From Alloyangia pacifica (GTDB lineage Bacteria; Pseudomonadota; Alphaproteobacteria; Rhodobacterales; Rhodobacteraceae): DNA of 64,000 nt. The notes beneath the pieces are model-generated. The model had not been told where the DNA came from. It did not search any database and was given only the letters and a program-made list of their open reading frames with translations. The first letter of the stretch is position 1. Each line of letters starts with the position of its first letter. The stretch spans positions 806,001 through 870,000 of the forward strand of contig NZ_FOZW01000001.1 of the NCBI RefSeq assembly GCF_900116195.1. Reading direction: 5' to 3'. Shown piece by piece: positions 22,679 to 31,981 of this stretch. A program made the position numbers and the translations under genes.

Positions 22679-23012
22679 TACTTTTCTCCAAAATTCCAGA
22701 CGTTTGGGTAATGTTCCCCAAAGTAAATTTACACACGCTCTGCGCGTGTTGTCAGGCGAATCCCGGGTCGCAAGAATTTCGTGACGTAACGTAATTTTGA
22801 TCATGCCGGCGCTGCCGAGGCAGCTGGACACCGTCCCATGCCCAGACGTCATGCGCTGTCTGCATGGCGAGGTTGCGCAAGCGTCGCTTGCGAAGATGCA
22901 CCTGCAGCATACCATTGGGCCGTGCTGCATGGCGGCGGACGTCCCATGTCCTCCGCGGTCCGGCGCTCCCTAAATCCGACCTCCGCCCACATCCGCCTCC
23001 CGGAGCTGAGAC
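22679..23012. promoter_or_regulatory. divergent control region sulfatase / MFS with 17-bp inverted repeat
   Basis: 334 bp with no gene. It holds the perfect inverted repeat CGCAAGCG-T-CGCTTGCG at 22876-22892 and two CTGCATGGCG copies (22859-22868 and 22924-22933), arranged like an operator region for one or both divergent genes. The AT-richer part near 22770-22800 may hold the sulfatase promoter. Confidence 0.45.
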
Positions 23013-24212
23013 ATGGCTATCCAAGACCGTCAGGGCCTGCTGACGATCCTCTCGCTGGCGCTCGGCGCCTTTGCAATCGGCGTCTCCGAGTTCGCCGCCA
23101 TGGGGCTGCTGCCCTATTACGCCGCCGATCTCGCGGTGAGCGAGCCCGACGCCGGCCACGCGGTGAGCGCCTATGCGCTCGGTGTCGTCGTCGGCGCGCC
23201 GGTGCTGGCGGTGCTCGGCTCGATGATCCCGCGCAAGCTGCTGCTGATTCTGCTGATCTGCTTCTTCGGCTTCGGCAACCTGCTCTCGGCCATGGCACCG
23301 GACCTGCCCCTGCTGATCGCCGGACGCTTCCTCGCCGGCCTGCCGCATGGCGCCTTCCTCGGCATCTCGATGCTGTTCGCCGCCGAGTTCTCGCCCGAGG
23401 GCCGCAAGGCGCGCGGCGTGGCGCAGGTGCTGATGGGGCTGACGCTCGCCAATGTGATCGGCGTGCCGCTGGCGGGTGCCGCGGGTCAGGTCTTTGGCTG
23501 GCGGCTCTGCTTCGTGGTCACCACCGGCATCGCCGCGGCCTCGGCGCTGATGATCGCGCGCTTTGCCCCCAGCGTTCAGTCCGGCCCCATGCCGAGCCCC
23601 CTGCGCGAGCTTTCGGCGTTGGCCAACCGCGCGGTCTGGGGCACGCTGCTCATCGGCGCAATCGGCTTCGGCGGGGTCTTCGCGGTCTATTCCTATTTCT
23701 CGGCGGCCATGCTCGATGCCACCACCGCGCCCGGCTGGGCGATCCCGCTGGCGCTGTCCGGCTTCGGCCTTGGTGGCATCCTCGGCAACCTGATCGCCGG
23801 GCGGCTCGCGGACTGGTCGCGGCTCGGCGGCGCGCTTGTGCTGCTCTCGGGGATGACGCTCATGTCGCTGCTCTACGCCGCAGTGATCGGCGACTGGGTC
23901 ATGATGAGCCTCGCGATCTTCCTGCTCGGCAGCACCGCCAGCCTCGCCATCCCGCTGCAGATGCGGCTGATGGACGTGGCGGGCGAGGCGCAGACCCTTG
24001 CCGCGGCGCTCAACCACGCCGCCTTCAATGCCGCCAACGCGCTGGGGCCGTTCCTCGCCGGACGCGCGCTGGCCGCGGGCCACGGCTGGGACGCCACGGG
24101 ACAGGTCGGTGCGGCGCTGGCGGCGGGCGGCATCGTCATGCTGGGCCTCGCATGGATGGAGAGCCGCAGCCGCGCGCGCCGGGTCATGCCGGCGGTGGCG
24201 GCAGGAGCCTGA
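23013..24212 (+). CDS. MFS transporter, DHA1-type exporter
   Basis: 399 residues, about 12 hydrophobic helices. The N-terminal half carries the drug/H+ antiporter-1 pattern: AIGVSEFAAMGLLPYYAADL, then GAPVLAVLGSMIPRKLLL (motif A-like loop) and GRFLAGLPHGAFLG (motif B region with the Arg and the GxLPHGxF of AraJ/Bcr-like exporters). Proton-driven efflux of a small molecule is likely, substrate unknown. Monocistronic: divergent from the sulfatase, closed by a bidirectional terminator shared with cysE. Confidence 0.85.
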   Translation: MAIQDRQGLLTILSLALGAFAIGVSEFAAMGLLPYYAADLAVSEPDAGHAVSAYALGVVVGAPVLAVLGSMIPRKLLLILLICFFGFGNLLSAMAPDLPLLIAGRFLAGLPHGAFLGISMLFAAEFSPEGRKARGVAQVLMGLTLANVIGVPLAGAAGQVFGWRLCFVVTTGIAAASALMIARFAPSVQSGPMPSPLRELSALANRAVWGTLLIGAIGFGGVFAVYSYFSAAMLDATTAPGWAIPLALSGFGLGGILGNLIAGRLADWSRLGGALVLLSGMTLMSLLYAAVIGDWVMMSLAIFLLGSTASLAIPLQMRLMDVAGEAQTLAAALNHAAFNAANALGPFLAGRALAAGHGWDATGQVGAALAAGGIVMLGLAWMESRSRARRVMPAVAAGA

Positions 24213-24223
24213 GCCGGGCTCGC

Positions 24224-24259
24224 CCGGCGGCTTCGTCTTGCGTCCGGGCGGATCGGCGC
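24224..24259. repeat. 36-bp repeat, copy 1 of 2
   Basis: Matches 57939-57974 at 33 of 36 positions in the same orientation, core GGCGGCTTCGTCT and GCGTCCGGGCG. This copy can fold on a CGCCCGG (24221-24227) / CCGGGCG (24244-24250) stem. Twelve bases after the MFS stop. Confidence 0.75.
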
Positions 24260-24274
24260 CCCCCCTTCAAAGCA

Positions 24275-24306
24275 AAAGGCGCGGTCCTACCGGGCCGCGC
24301 CTTTCT
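24275..24306. terminator. bidirectional terminator between MFS gene and cysE
   Basis: AAAGGCGCGG (24275-24284) and CCGCGCCTTT (24295-24304), ten-base loop. A-run on the left and T-run on the right, so it can stop transcripts from both sides. Confidence 0.82.
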
Positions 24307-24326
24307 CAATTCCCCGTGGCCGCGCC

Positions 24327-25145
24327 TCAGTCGCTGCAGTTGCAGCCGGTCAGCTTCTGGTCCATCGAGCGCGAGGGCTGGTCGCAGCCTGCCTCGCCGA
24401 CGATCTTCGCGGGCACCCCGGCAACGGTCTTGCAGGGCGGCACCTCGGCCAGCACCACCGAGCCCGCCGCGATGCGCGAGCGGTCGCCCACCTTGATGTT
24501 GCCCAGCACCTTCGCCCCGGCACCGATCAGCACGCCGTTGCCGATCTTCGGATGACGGTCTTCGTCCTCCTTGCCGGTGCCGCCAAGCGTCACCGAGTGC
24601 AGGATCGACACGTCATCGCCGACCACCGCCGTCTCGCCGATGACGATCGAGTGGGCGTGGTCGATCATGATGCCCTTGCCGATCTTCGCCGCGGGGTGGA
24701 TGTCAACGCCGAAGACCTCGGACGAGCGCATCTGGAAGAAATACGACAGGTCACGCCGCCCCTCGCGCCACAGCCAGTTCGCCACGCGTTGGCTCTGCAC
24801 CGCCTGGAAGCCCTTGAAGTAGAGCAGCGGCTGCAGGTAGCGGTGGCAGGCCGGGTCACGCTCGTAGGTGGCCTGGATGTCGGCCCGCGCCTTCAGCGCC
24901 AGCGAGGGGTCGGAACTGTAGGCCTCGTCGCAGATCTCGCGCAGGATCTGCTCGGACATCTCGCCGTTCGCCAACTTGAGAGAAATGCGATACGCCAGCG
25001 CCCGCTCGATGGTCGGATGGTGCAGGATCGAGTAGTGCACCGACCCCCCAAGCAGCGGCTCTGCGGCGACGACCTCCTCGGCCTCATGGACGATGCGGGC
25101 CCAGACAGGGTCCAGTTCGGCGATCTTGGCACGGGTCTTGGCCAT
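24327..25145 (-). CDS. cysE: serine O-acetyltransferase
   Basis: 272 residues; makes O-acetylserine from serine and acetyl-CoA, the entry to cysteine synthesis. The N-terminal helical domain (about 1-150) is followed by left-handed beta-helix hexapeptide turns with catalytic features DIHPAAKIGKGIMIDHAHSIVIGETAVVGDDVSILHSVTLGG (key residues D, H in IDHAH). The extended C-terminus ends GCNCSD. It lies directly downstream of the GTA cluster on the same strand (102 bp after g15); as I recall, cysE also flanks the Rhodobacter capsulatus GTA cluster, which supports vertical inheritance of the locus. Confidence 0.95.
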   Translation of the reverse strand: MAKTRAKIAELDPVWARIVHEAEEVVAAEPLLGGSVHYSILHHPTIERALAYRISLKLANGEMSEQILREICDEAYSSDPSLALKARADIQATYERDPACHRYLQPLLYFKGFQAVQSQRVANWLWREGRRDLSYFFQMRSSEVFGVDIHPAAKIGKGIMIDHAHSIVIGETAVVGDDVSILHSVTLGGTGKEDEDRHPKIGNGVLIGAGAKVLGNIKVGDRSRIAAGSVVLAEVPPCKTVAGVPAKIVGEAGCDQPSRSMDQKLTGCNCSD

Positions 25146-25247
25146 TGGAATCCTCCGTCAGTTGCCGGCCACTCTAGCAGATAGCCGTCACGGGTCGAAA
25201 TGCAAAACCGTGATCTAGGGGATCGCGGACGGAGATGAAAGAGCCGA

Positions 25248-28200
25248 TCAGGCCGAGAGTGCCAATCGCGCAAAGGGGCCCGGCCCGTAGCGCGCCGAGA
25301 CCTGCGCCACCTGCACCTCGTAGCCGCCCGTCAGCCCGTCCTGCGCCGGGTCATAAGTCCATGACGGAGCCGTGCAGAATGCCTCGCGGATCACCGCGCC
25401 GCCCTGCGTCACGCGCGCGAGGTAGCTCTCGCTTTCCTCGCCGAGCGGCACCTCGGGCAACTCCCAGTCGTCGCCGTCTATGCGCGTGCGCCGGATCCAG
25501 CTGAGCGCCAGTGCCGAGCCGCCAAACGCCTCGGCCCGCAGATGCGCCGGCCGGTAGGGCCGCAGCCCATTGCCGTCGAAGGCCAGCAACTGGTGCACAT
25601 AGGATGGATCGTCGTAGCCGCGCCGCGCCGGGCCGATGCGGAAGTGCCGGGCCTGGCGCCGCTGCGCCGGGGCGAGCGCGATCTGCTGCGCCGAGCCGTC
25701 GATCAGCACCACCCAGGAGCCCGCTGGCCAGGCACCGGGCATCAATCCGTCGCTGCCCGCCTGGCCGCGCAGCCGGTGCGACAGCAGCCAGCGCCCCGGC
25801 TCGAGCAACTGCGCGTCGCGAAACTGGAAGAGCTCCCAGTTGCCCGGCGTGCCATCGCCGATCGCCATCACGTTCGCGCCGCCCAGCAGCGCCTCTTCCG
25901 AGACCGACTGCAGAGCGCCCGAGCGCATCTGCACCTGCAGCGCCTCGCCCCGGTCCACCCGCCCGGTCGGCGCAGCGAAAAGCGGCGTCTCGGTCACCCC
26001 AACCGTGGCACGCGCGGCGATGATCTCGTTCAGCACGTAGTCGGCGTCCGACACGGAGTCGTAGACCGCAACGCTGCCCGGCCAGGGGCTGGCAGTCACC
26101 GCGAGATGCGGCGCGTGCGGCACCTCCTCGCCGCTCATCAGCGGCAGGTCCAGGAACAGCGGCTGCACCGGAACCGGTGCCGTAAACGGCCGCAGAAGGG
26201 GATCGCCGTCGCCCATGTCGGCGGGCAGGTAGGTGTCGGGCTCGATGCGCACCGCCTCGATTTTCTGGTGGCTGCCAATTTCGACCTGATCGATGCGGGC
26301 ACGTAGCGGCCCCGAGTTTCCCGGCAGTTCGATGATGTCGCCGGCACCCAGCGGCAGCTGCGAGGGCGGCAGGGCAAAGCGCAGGTTCTCGCGGGCGATG
26401 CGCGCCTCGGCCAGCCAGCGTTCGAGCACCATGCGGCCTTCGGCCCGGGTCAGCGCCATGGTCAGCTCGGTCTCTGCAACGGCATGGGTCTGCGCGTCGG
26501 GCAGAACCACCTCCTCACCGCAGATCGCGTGATCTCCGTCCGCTTCGACGAAGCGCAAGCGCAACCGCCCGGCCATCTCGGCATCGGCCGCGCGGGTCAG
26601 CAGAAGGTCGCTCTCCTCGCCCGCGTCATGCACCAGCGCAGCCGGGTCGAGCGCCACGGCCCGCCGTCCGCGCCGCGGCAGGAAGACCAGCGCGCCGTCA
26701 CGCTCGATCGCGTCCACGCCATGCGCCAGCAGGAGCGGCTGCAGCGCCGCGCGCGCGTCCGACAGCCGGTCCAGGTGATAGCCCCGCACCCAGCCCCACA
26801 GCCGGCTCACGTCGACCTCCCGCGCCCCCGCCCGCGCGCAGACCTCGGCCACCACCGAGGCCAGCGTCCGCGCCGAGCAGCGCCCGTTCAGCCAGTGCCC
26901 ACGCCGGTAATTGCTTCCATCGTTCCACAGCGCGCCAAGCCCCGGAAACCAGGGGTAAGGCCGTGCGTCCCAGGCCCAGACCAGCGCGCGCGACATGTCG
27001 ATCATCGGCGCGCCGTAGAGCTCGGACACCGGGTTGTGCGCCGGCTCGTTCCAGTAGGCATGGACCGCGCGCAGGTATTGGCGCTGCATAAGCTCATCGC
27101 GCAGACCATTGGAATACCTAGGAAGATCGCTTTCGGAGCTTTTCGGATCGAGGAACTTGTTGGGCTGGTTCGCGCCCTTGTCCACGGCGGCACAACCAAG
27201 CTCGGTGAACCAGATCGGCTTGCTCTGCGGCTCCCAGCCGGTCGGCAGAGCCTGCCGCACCCCGTCGATGCGCTCGTGGTGCCGGCTCGACCACCAGCTG
27301 CGCAGGTCCTTGTAACGGTAAACCCAAGGCTCGCCATGCGCCCCGTCTGTGATCGGCTCGCGGCGCTGCGCCGCGCGGGCCTCGGAGGAAGGGTAGTACC
27401 AGTCATACCCTTCGCCGCCCGCGACATTGGCCATCAGGTAGTCGGGATTGTAGATCGCACCCCAGGCGGCATCGGCGTGGTCGTCACCTTCGCGCCAGTC
27501 GGCGATCGGCATGTAGTTGTCGATGCCGATGAAATCGATCTGCGGGTCGCTCCAGAGCGGATCGAGGTGGAAGTAGACATCGCCCGAACCGTCCTGCGGA
27601 TGGTAGCCGAAATACTCGCTCCAATCCGCCGCGTAACCGATCTCCACCCCCGGTCCCAGCAAGGCGCGGCATTCGCCGGCCAGCGCGCGCAGCGCCTCGA
27701 CCGCCGGGAAGCCCCCTGTGCCGCGGATCTGTGTCAGCGCCCGCATTTCCGAGCCGATGCAGAAGGCCGAGACCCCGCCAGCCGCCGCGCAGAGCGCCGC
27801 CTGATGCAGGATGAACCGGCGGAAGGACCATTCGTCGGGACCGGAATAGCTGACCTCGTCCGCGGTGACCGAGAAGTCCGCCGCTGCGGCGGTGCCGAAA
27901 AAGCCCGCCACCTCGGCTTCCGCAGCGGCGGTGCCGTCGGGCGAGCCCTCCCGTCCCGGCGCGCGGCTCAGGGTGATCCGCCCGCGCCACGGCAGCTCCG
28001 GCTGTTCCTCGGCCCCGGTCCAGGGATCGGTCAGCCCGTTGCCCGCCATCTGGTCCATCAGGATGAAGGGATAGAAGACCACCTCCAGCCCGCGCGCCGC
28101 CATCTCCCGAAGCGCCTCGATCACCGAGCCATCGGCCGGCGTTCCGCCGTAGACCGGGCGTCCATCCAGATGCGGCACCTGCTCCGCGGCACCGCGCCCG

Positions 28201-29162
28201 AGCCCCGACACGCTCCAGGGCATCTGCGCCGAATCCCACTCGGCCTGTTCGACCTTCGGACGGATGGAGCACTCGCCGCAGCGCAGGTCGTCCCCGAACC
28301 AGCTCACCACCAGCGAGGCGGCACGGCAGGCGGGCAGCTCGTCCCGCAACTGGTTCAGCGAGACAAGGAAGTCCGGGCTCTCGGCGGGCGTGTTGAGGTT
28401 CACCGCCCCCTGCGCGCCGCCGCCGTAGTCCAGGTAGACAGGCCGCGTTGCCAAGGCGTATTCGCCGGTTCCGGGGATCATCGCCACGCCGCGGATCGCG
28501 CCGGGCACGTCCGCCGTATCCGCCAGTTCGGGCCGCGTCACCTCGAAGCTGAACTGCGGCACGCGGTTCCCGAAGCGTTCGAGCATAAGGTCCTCGATCA
28601 CCACGTAGGCCGTGCCACGGTAGGCAGGCACCCTGCCCGCGCCCTCCACCGCCTCCATCTTGGGATCGGGCGTCTGGTCGCGGCTGCCGGAATAGACGCG
28701 CATGTCGAGGTCACGCACGGCGATCTCGACCCCGTCGGCCCAGACCCGGTTCACCCCGGTGATCTCGCCTTCGCAGAGCGCCAGCGCGAGGCTGACCGAA
28801 TAGCTGTAGCTCTTCACCGTCGTCTCGCTGCGCGGGCTGCCCTTGCCGCCACCACCGCCGCTGATCTTCTGCTTGCGCACGTGCTCGCTGAATTCGGTCG
28901 CCCAGATCACCTGCGCGCCGACCCGCATCCTGCCCCAGACCTGCGGCACCGCCGCGCCCTCACCCGCACCGGCAAGGCGGAACCGCTCTATGCGCCCGGT
29001 CTCGACCGTCTCGGAGCCAGCCCCCATGAGCCGCTGGTCCAGCGCGCGGCCCAGCCCCGCGCCGATGAAACGCCCGACCGCGGTCATCGACAGGCCGAGG
29101 AACGACCCGCCGACGGCGCTACCAAGCGCCGCACCGGCAACGGAAAGGAGGATCGTGGCCAT
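25248..29162 (-). CDS. GTA host-specificity / tail tip protein (g15), TIM-barrel domain
   Basis: 1304 residues, about the size of the Rhodobacter GTA g15 product. The N-terminus has Gly/Ala-rich helices (ATILLSVAGAALGSAVGG), then a phage tail-like part. The middle (about 420-760) is the GTA TIM-barrel-like domain with FIGIDNYMPIADWRE, GYDWYYPSSEARAAQR and PIWFTELGCAAVDKG, resembling a glycoside hydrolase barrel. The C-terminal half is a baseplate/central-fibre-like module. It should form the tail tip that contacts and perhaps degrades the recipient surface. The ATG overlaps the g14 stop by one base (TGATG). Last gene of the structural run. Confidence 0.93.
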   Translation of the reverse strand: MATILLSVAGAALGSAVGGSFLGLSMTAVGRFIGAGLGRALDQRLMGAGSETVETGRIERFRLAGAGEGAAVPQVWGRMRVGAQVIWATEFSEHVRKQKISGGGGGKGSPRSETTVKSYSYSVSLALALCEGEITGVNRVWADGVEIAVRDLDMRVYSGSRDQTPDPKMEAVEGAGRVPAYRGTAYVVIEDLMLERFGNRVPQFSFEVTRPELADTADVPGAIRGVAMIPGTGEYALATRPVYLDYGGGAQGAVNLNTPAESPDFLVSLNQLRDELPACRAASLVVSWFGDDLRCGECSIRPKVEQAEWDSAQMPWSVSGLGRGAAEQVPHLDGRPVYGGTPADGSVIEALREMAARGLEVVFYPFILMDQMAGNGLTDPWTGAEEQPELPWRGRITLSRAPGREGSPDGTAAAEAEVAGFFGTAAAADFSVTADEVSYSGPDEWSFRRFILHQAALCAAAGGVSAFCIGSEMRALTQIRGTGGFPAVEALRALAGECRALLGPGVEIGYAADWSEYFGYHPQDGSGDVYFHLDPLWSDPQIDFIGIDNYMPIADWREGDDHADAAWGAIYNPDYLMANVAGGEGYDWYYPSSEARAAQRREPITDGAHGEPWVYRYKDLRSWWSSRHHERIDGVRQALPTGWEPQSKPIWFTELGCAAVDKGANQPNKFLDPKSSESDLPRYSNGLRDELMQRQYLRAVHAYWNEPAHNPVSELYGAPMIDMSRALVWAWDARPYPWFPGLGALWNDGSNYRRGHWLNGRCSARTLASVVAEVCARAGAREVDVSRLWGWVRGYHLDRLSDARAALQPLLLAHGVDAIERDGALVFLPRRGRRAVALDPAALVHDAGEESDLLLTRAADAEMAGRLRLRFVEADGDHAICGEEVVLPDAQTHAVAETELTMALTRAEGRMVLERWLAEARIARENLRFALPPSQLPLGAGDIIELPGNSGPLRARIDQVEIGSHQKIEAVRIEPDTYLPADMGDGDPLLRPFTAPVPVQPLFLDLPLMSGEEVPHAPHLAVTASPWPGSVAVYDSVSDADYVLNEIIAARATVGVTETPLFAAPTGRVDRGEALQVQMRSGALQSVSEEALLGGANVMAIGDGTPGNWELFQFRDAQLLEPGRWLLSHRLRGQAGSDGLMPGAWPAGSWVVLIDGSAQQIALAPAQRRQARHFRIGPARRGYDDPSYVHQLLAFDGNGLRPYRPAHLRAEAFGGSALALSWIRRTRIDGDDWELPEVPLGEESESYLARVTQGGAVIREAFCTAPSWTYDPAQDGLTGGYEVQVAQVSARYGPGPFARLALSA

Positions 29163-29602
29163 CAGTCTTGCTCCCTCGGAAAGGCAAATCGCGCCGCCAG
29201 CCGGCGGCGCCAAGGCAGGGTCAGCGCGCTCTCGATCACGCCATGACCGCTATAGGCATGCACGAAGCTGGCGCCCGCACCGGTCCGCGCCTGCAGCCCG
29301 AGATGCTTGGCGACCGCCCCCTCGCGCATGCGGAACAGCAGCACGTCGCCGGGGGCCTCGTCGCCGGCACACTTTGTCCGCAGGTGGCGCAGCGCCGCAC
29401 GCAGCAACGCCTCGTCGCCCTGCGGCTCGGACCAGTCGCGGCTGTAGGCGGGCACCTGCTCTGGCTCGGGCCCGATCACCTCGCGCCAGATCCCCCGCAG
29501 CAGACCGAGGCAGTCGCAGCCCGCCCCCTTGACCGAGGCCTGATGCAGGTAGGGTGTGCCGATCCAGTCCCTCGCGCTGACAACGATGCGTGCCCCACTC
29601 AT
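29162..29602 (-). CDS. GTA NlpC/P60-family cell wall peptidase (g14)
   Basis: 146 residues. The NlpC/P60 papain-like fold: catalytic Cys29 in KGAGCDCLGL, with WIGTPYLHQ before it, and the His in FVHAYSGHGV near 114. In the GTA tail tip this enzyme locally cuts peptidoglycan during DNA entry. Four-base ATGA overlap with the g13 stop. Position and length match g14 of the Rhodobacter cluster. Confidence 0.92.
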   Translation of the reverse strand: MSGARIVVSARDWIGTPYLHQASVKGAGCDCLGLLRGIWREVIGPEPEQVPAYSRDWSEPQGDEALLRAALRHLRTKCAGDEAPGDVLLFRMREGAVAKHLGLQARTGAGASFVHAYSGHGVIESALTLPWRRRLAARFAFPREQD

Positions 29603-30480
29603 CGCCGCGACCCCCCACCGGTCGCCGCCGAACGGCTGGTGTGCAACAGCATCCAGTCGTCCTCCGGAATATCCGGAAACCCCTGGAAGTTGACGAGGTT
29701 GTCGAACTTCAGGCGGCAGGTTTCCATGCGCCTATCGCAGCCTGCGGTGACCCGGCACAGATCGCCCGGCGAAAGCCTTGCGCGCAATGGCTCCCAGAGT
29801 TCGATGATCCGCACGCCTTCCTGCAGCCGGTCGCGCTTGACCGCCGCGCCGAGCCCCGCACCGGCACCGTCCAGCATCTCCAGTCGGCCGCGTACAAACC
29901 AACCCGCTTCGAAGCCCGGCAGGCTGCCCAGTTCGAACCGCCGCTGGTCCTCGACCGTCAGCACCGCCCCCTCGTAGGTATAGCCGGGCGCGCCGAGACC
30001 GAACCGGCAGTCGGCATCCCCCAGCACCGCCGAACACGGCTTCTGGTACACTCGGCCAAGCGGCACGTTCAGCGCCTCGGTGAGCCCGCGCAGTTCCGCG
30101 TGAAAGGCGCCGTCGCCGCGGCGGATTTCCCCGATCGTGCCGCGAAAGGTCACCCGGCGTTGCGAGACATCGGCCCAGTTGACCAGCCAGGCCAGCAGTT
30201 CAGCCCCGTCGAAGCGCCCGGCCTCGATGTCGGCCTCGGACAGCGATGCCCCCGAAAGCGCGCCCATCGCCTCACTGTTGTCCACCGACAGGCCGGTCGA
30301 CTGTTGCAGCGCCAGCGCCGTCAGCCCCGAGCCGGCGCGGAAGATCAGCCCATCGAACGCAAGATCGCGGTCATGGTCGGTGAACCCGTAGCGCTGGCCG
30401 TCGGACCGCGTCAGCGCCCAGCAGCGCGCCACGGTGGTCGGCCCCTCCGCAAGGTGCGCGTGAAGCTCCGCCGCCCCCAT
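29599..30480 (-). CDS. GTA hub protein (g13), DUF2163
   Basis: 293 residues. N-terminal DUF2163 (WALTRSDGQRYGFTDHDRDL) and C-terminal phage BR0599-like part. Conserved cysteines in KPCSAVLGDADC and CRVTAGCDRRMETC could hold an iron-sulfur cluster, as in the GTA hub. Central baseplate hub joining the distal tail protein to the tip. Start and stop overlap both neighbours (one base with g12, four with g14). Confidence 0.92.
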   Translation of the reverse strand: MGAAELHAHLAEGPTTVARCWALTRSDGQRYGFTDHDRDLAFDGLIFRAGSGLTALALQQSTGLSVDNSEAMGALSGASLSEADIEAGRFDGAELLAWLVNWADVSQRRVTFRGTIGEIRRGDGAFHAELRGLTEALNVPLGRVYQKPCSAVLGDADCRFGLGAPGYTYEGAVLTVEDQRRFELGSLPGFEAGWFVRGRLEMLDGAGAGLGAAVKRDRLQEGVRIIELWEPLRARLSPGDLCRVTAGCDRRMETCRLKFDNLVNFQGFPDIPEDDWMLLHTSRSAATGGGSRR

Positions 30481-31112
30481 CAGACCCGAACCTCAACCAC
30501 CGGTACGTCGGGCACCTGCCCGGCCTGGAAGCTCGCCACCGAGACCGCGATGCGATCGGTATCGAAGCGCACCGGCACGTCGAACTCGAAGCCCGCGCTG
30601 ACCTCGACCCCGGCAAGCGGTGGCTCGACGAAGGTGATCCGGCCGGAGGCGGTATCGATCTCGAAATGGGCGCCCTCCTGCATCTCCACGTCCTGTACCG
30701 CCGCCAGCACCGTGCCGGCCACCGGCTTGGTGATGGGCCGCGCGTAACTGGCGGCGCCCGAACGATAGGTCTTGATCAGCTGGAACACCCGTGTCGCGCC
30801 ATCGCCCCGGGCAATCACCTGGTCCGTCGCCGAGACGGTCTCCGAAGGCAGGCAGGACTTGTAATCAGACCAGTCCTTCCAGCGAAACCCGTAGAGCTGC
30901 CCGCGCCGCGCCTCGAAAAAGGCCAGCAACTGCGCAATGTCATCCAGCGAGCGCAGCCCCAGCCCGGCGTCGAAACGCCGGCGCGAGTTTGCCCACGGCG
31001 TGTTGCGCTCCTCGAAGCCCGAGCTCAGCTCGACCACGTCAGTGCGCCGTTCTGGCCCGCCCATGGCCCCGAAACTCAGGTCGGCGGGAAAACGTGATTC
31101 ATGAAAGCTCAT
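30480..31112 (-). CDS. GTA distal tail protein (g12), DUF2460
   Basis: 210 residues, the DUF2460 family: starts SFHESRFPADLSFGAMGGPERRTDVVEL, with WANSRRRFDAGLGLRSLDD and GQLYGFRWKDWSDYKS as hallmark blocks. In GTA particles it forms the ring between tail tube and hub. Nine bases after the tape-measure stop. Confidence 0.93.
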   Translation of the reverse strand: MSFHESRFPADLSFGAMGGPERRTDVVELSSGFEERNTPWANSRRRFDAGLGLRSLDDIAQLLAFFEARRGQLYGFRWKDWSDYKSCLPSETVSATDQVIARGDGATRVFQLIKTYRSGAASYARPITKPVAGTVLAAVQDVEMQEGAHFEIDTASGRITFVEPPLAGVEVSAGFEFDVPVRFDTDRIAVSVASFQAGQVPDVPVVEVRV

Positions 31113-31121
31113 GGCCCCTCC

Positions 31122-31784
31122 TCAGCGGTTGCGCGCGCCCTGCGAGAGCACCCGGCTCATCTGCGCGGCGATCTGCGAGCGGCTGCGCCGGAAGCCCTGC
31201 ACGTCGGGCGTCTGGATGTTCATCACCACGGAGACCGCGCCGCGTCCGCCCTCGGCGCGGACACCGAGCCGGCCGTCAGCCCCGCGCTGCAGCGGCAGGA
31301 TCGCCTCCGGCCCCGCCTCGCCCATGAGCCCTGTGCCGCCCCGCATCGGAAAATGCACCGGCCCGCTGACCACGCCGCCGCTGGCAAAGGGCATGACCCG
31401 CCCCTGGGTGAAGGCCCCGCCCTGCGCAAACGGCGAGAAGGCCCCGAAAAGCTGTGTCATCCCCGCCGAAAGCGCGCCGCCAAGGTGGTCGGTCACCGGG
31501 CGCACCGCGGCGCGATAGGCGCTGTCGACCACGCTGCGCGCGACCCGCTCCAACGCCTCCGATGCGCGCATCCCGTCAAACACCACCCCGTCGAAGGCCC
31601 GCGCCAGCCCGCGGCTGAGCGTCCCCTCGAGCTTCGAGGCGCCCTTGCCGGTGGCCGAGAAAGTCTCATGGATGCGTTTCAGTTCGGCATCGAACCCCGC
31701 GGCCATGGCCGCCGCGCCGCCCAGTCCGGATTCCAGCCCGGCCAGAGCCGTGTCGAGATCGTCGAAACCGTCGAGATCGGTCAT
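31122..31784 (-). CDS. GTA tail tape-measure protein (g11)
   Basis: 220 residues, very short for a tape measure and matching the short GTA tail. N-terminal helical part rich in Ala/Leu with LAGLESGLGGAAAMAAGF, then a Gly-rich C-terminal half (QGGAFTQGRVMPFASGGVVSGP, GLMGEAGPEAILPLQRG) typical of tape measures. Overlaps g10.1 by four bases. Confidence 0.9.
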   Translation of the reverse strand: MTDLDGFDDLDTALAGLESGLGGAAAMAAGFDAELKRIHETFSATGKGASKLEGTLSRGLARAFDGVVFDGMRASEALERVARSVVDSAYRAAVRPVTDHLGGALSAGMTQLFGAFSPFAQGGAFTQGRVMPFASGGVVSGPVHFPMRGGTGLMGEAGPEAILPLQRGADGRLGVRAEGGRGAVSVVMNIQTPDVQGFRRSRSQIAAQMSRVLSQGARNR

Positions 31785-31981
31785 GTGCTGTCTCCCTCAG
31801 CCGCGTCCGGAAAGGCCGCGATCAGCTCCTCCAACCGCGCCCGTCCCATCGCGCGCGCTCCGCGTTCCTCTCCCAGCATCAGCCGCAGTTCCGCCGGCGT
31901 CAGAGCCCAGAACTCAGCCGGGCGGAGGCCAAGGCCCCGCAGCCCCGCGCGCAGCAGTGCCGGCCAGTCCAACGCACTCAC
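31781..31981 (-). CDS. GTA tail assembly chaperone-like protein (g10.1)
   Basis: 66 residues: DWPALLRAGLRGLGLRPAEFWALTPAELRLMLG is the phage tail assembly chaperone (TAC_1) motif. It sits, as in lambdoid tails, between the other assembly chaperone and the tape measure, with four-base overlaps on both sides. Confidence 0.88.
   Translation of the reverse strand: MSALDWPALLRAGLRGLGLRPAEFWALTPAELRLMLGEERGARAMGRARLEELIAAFPDAAEGDST

Noticed and set aside
26484..29246. 920-codon plus-strand ORF opposite GTA g15
   Set aside because: Same kind of antisense shadow, rich in Arg/His/Pro, covering a well-supported GTA gene. Similar frames at 2628-4298, 10606-12450, 18166-20328 and 33963-35486 were rejected for the same reason.
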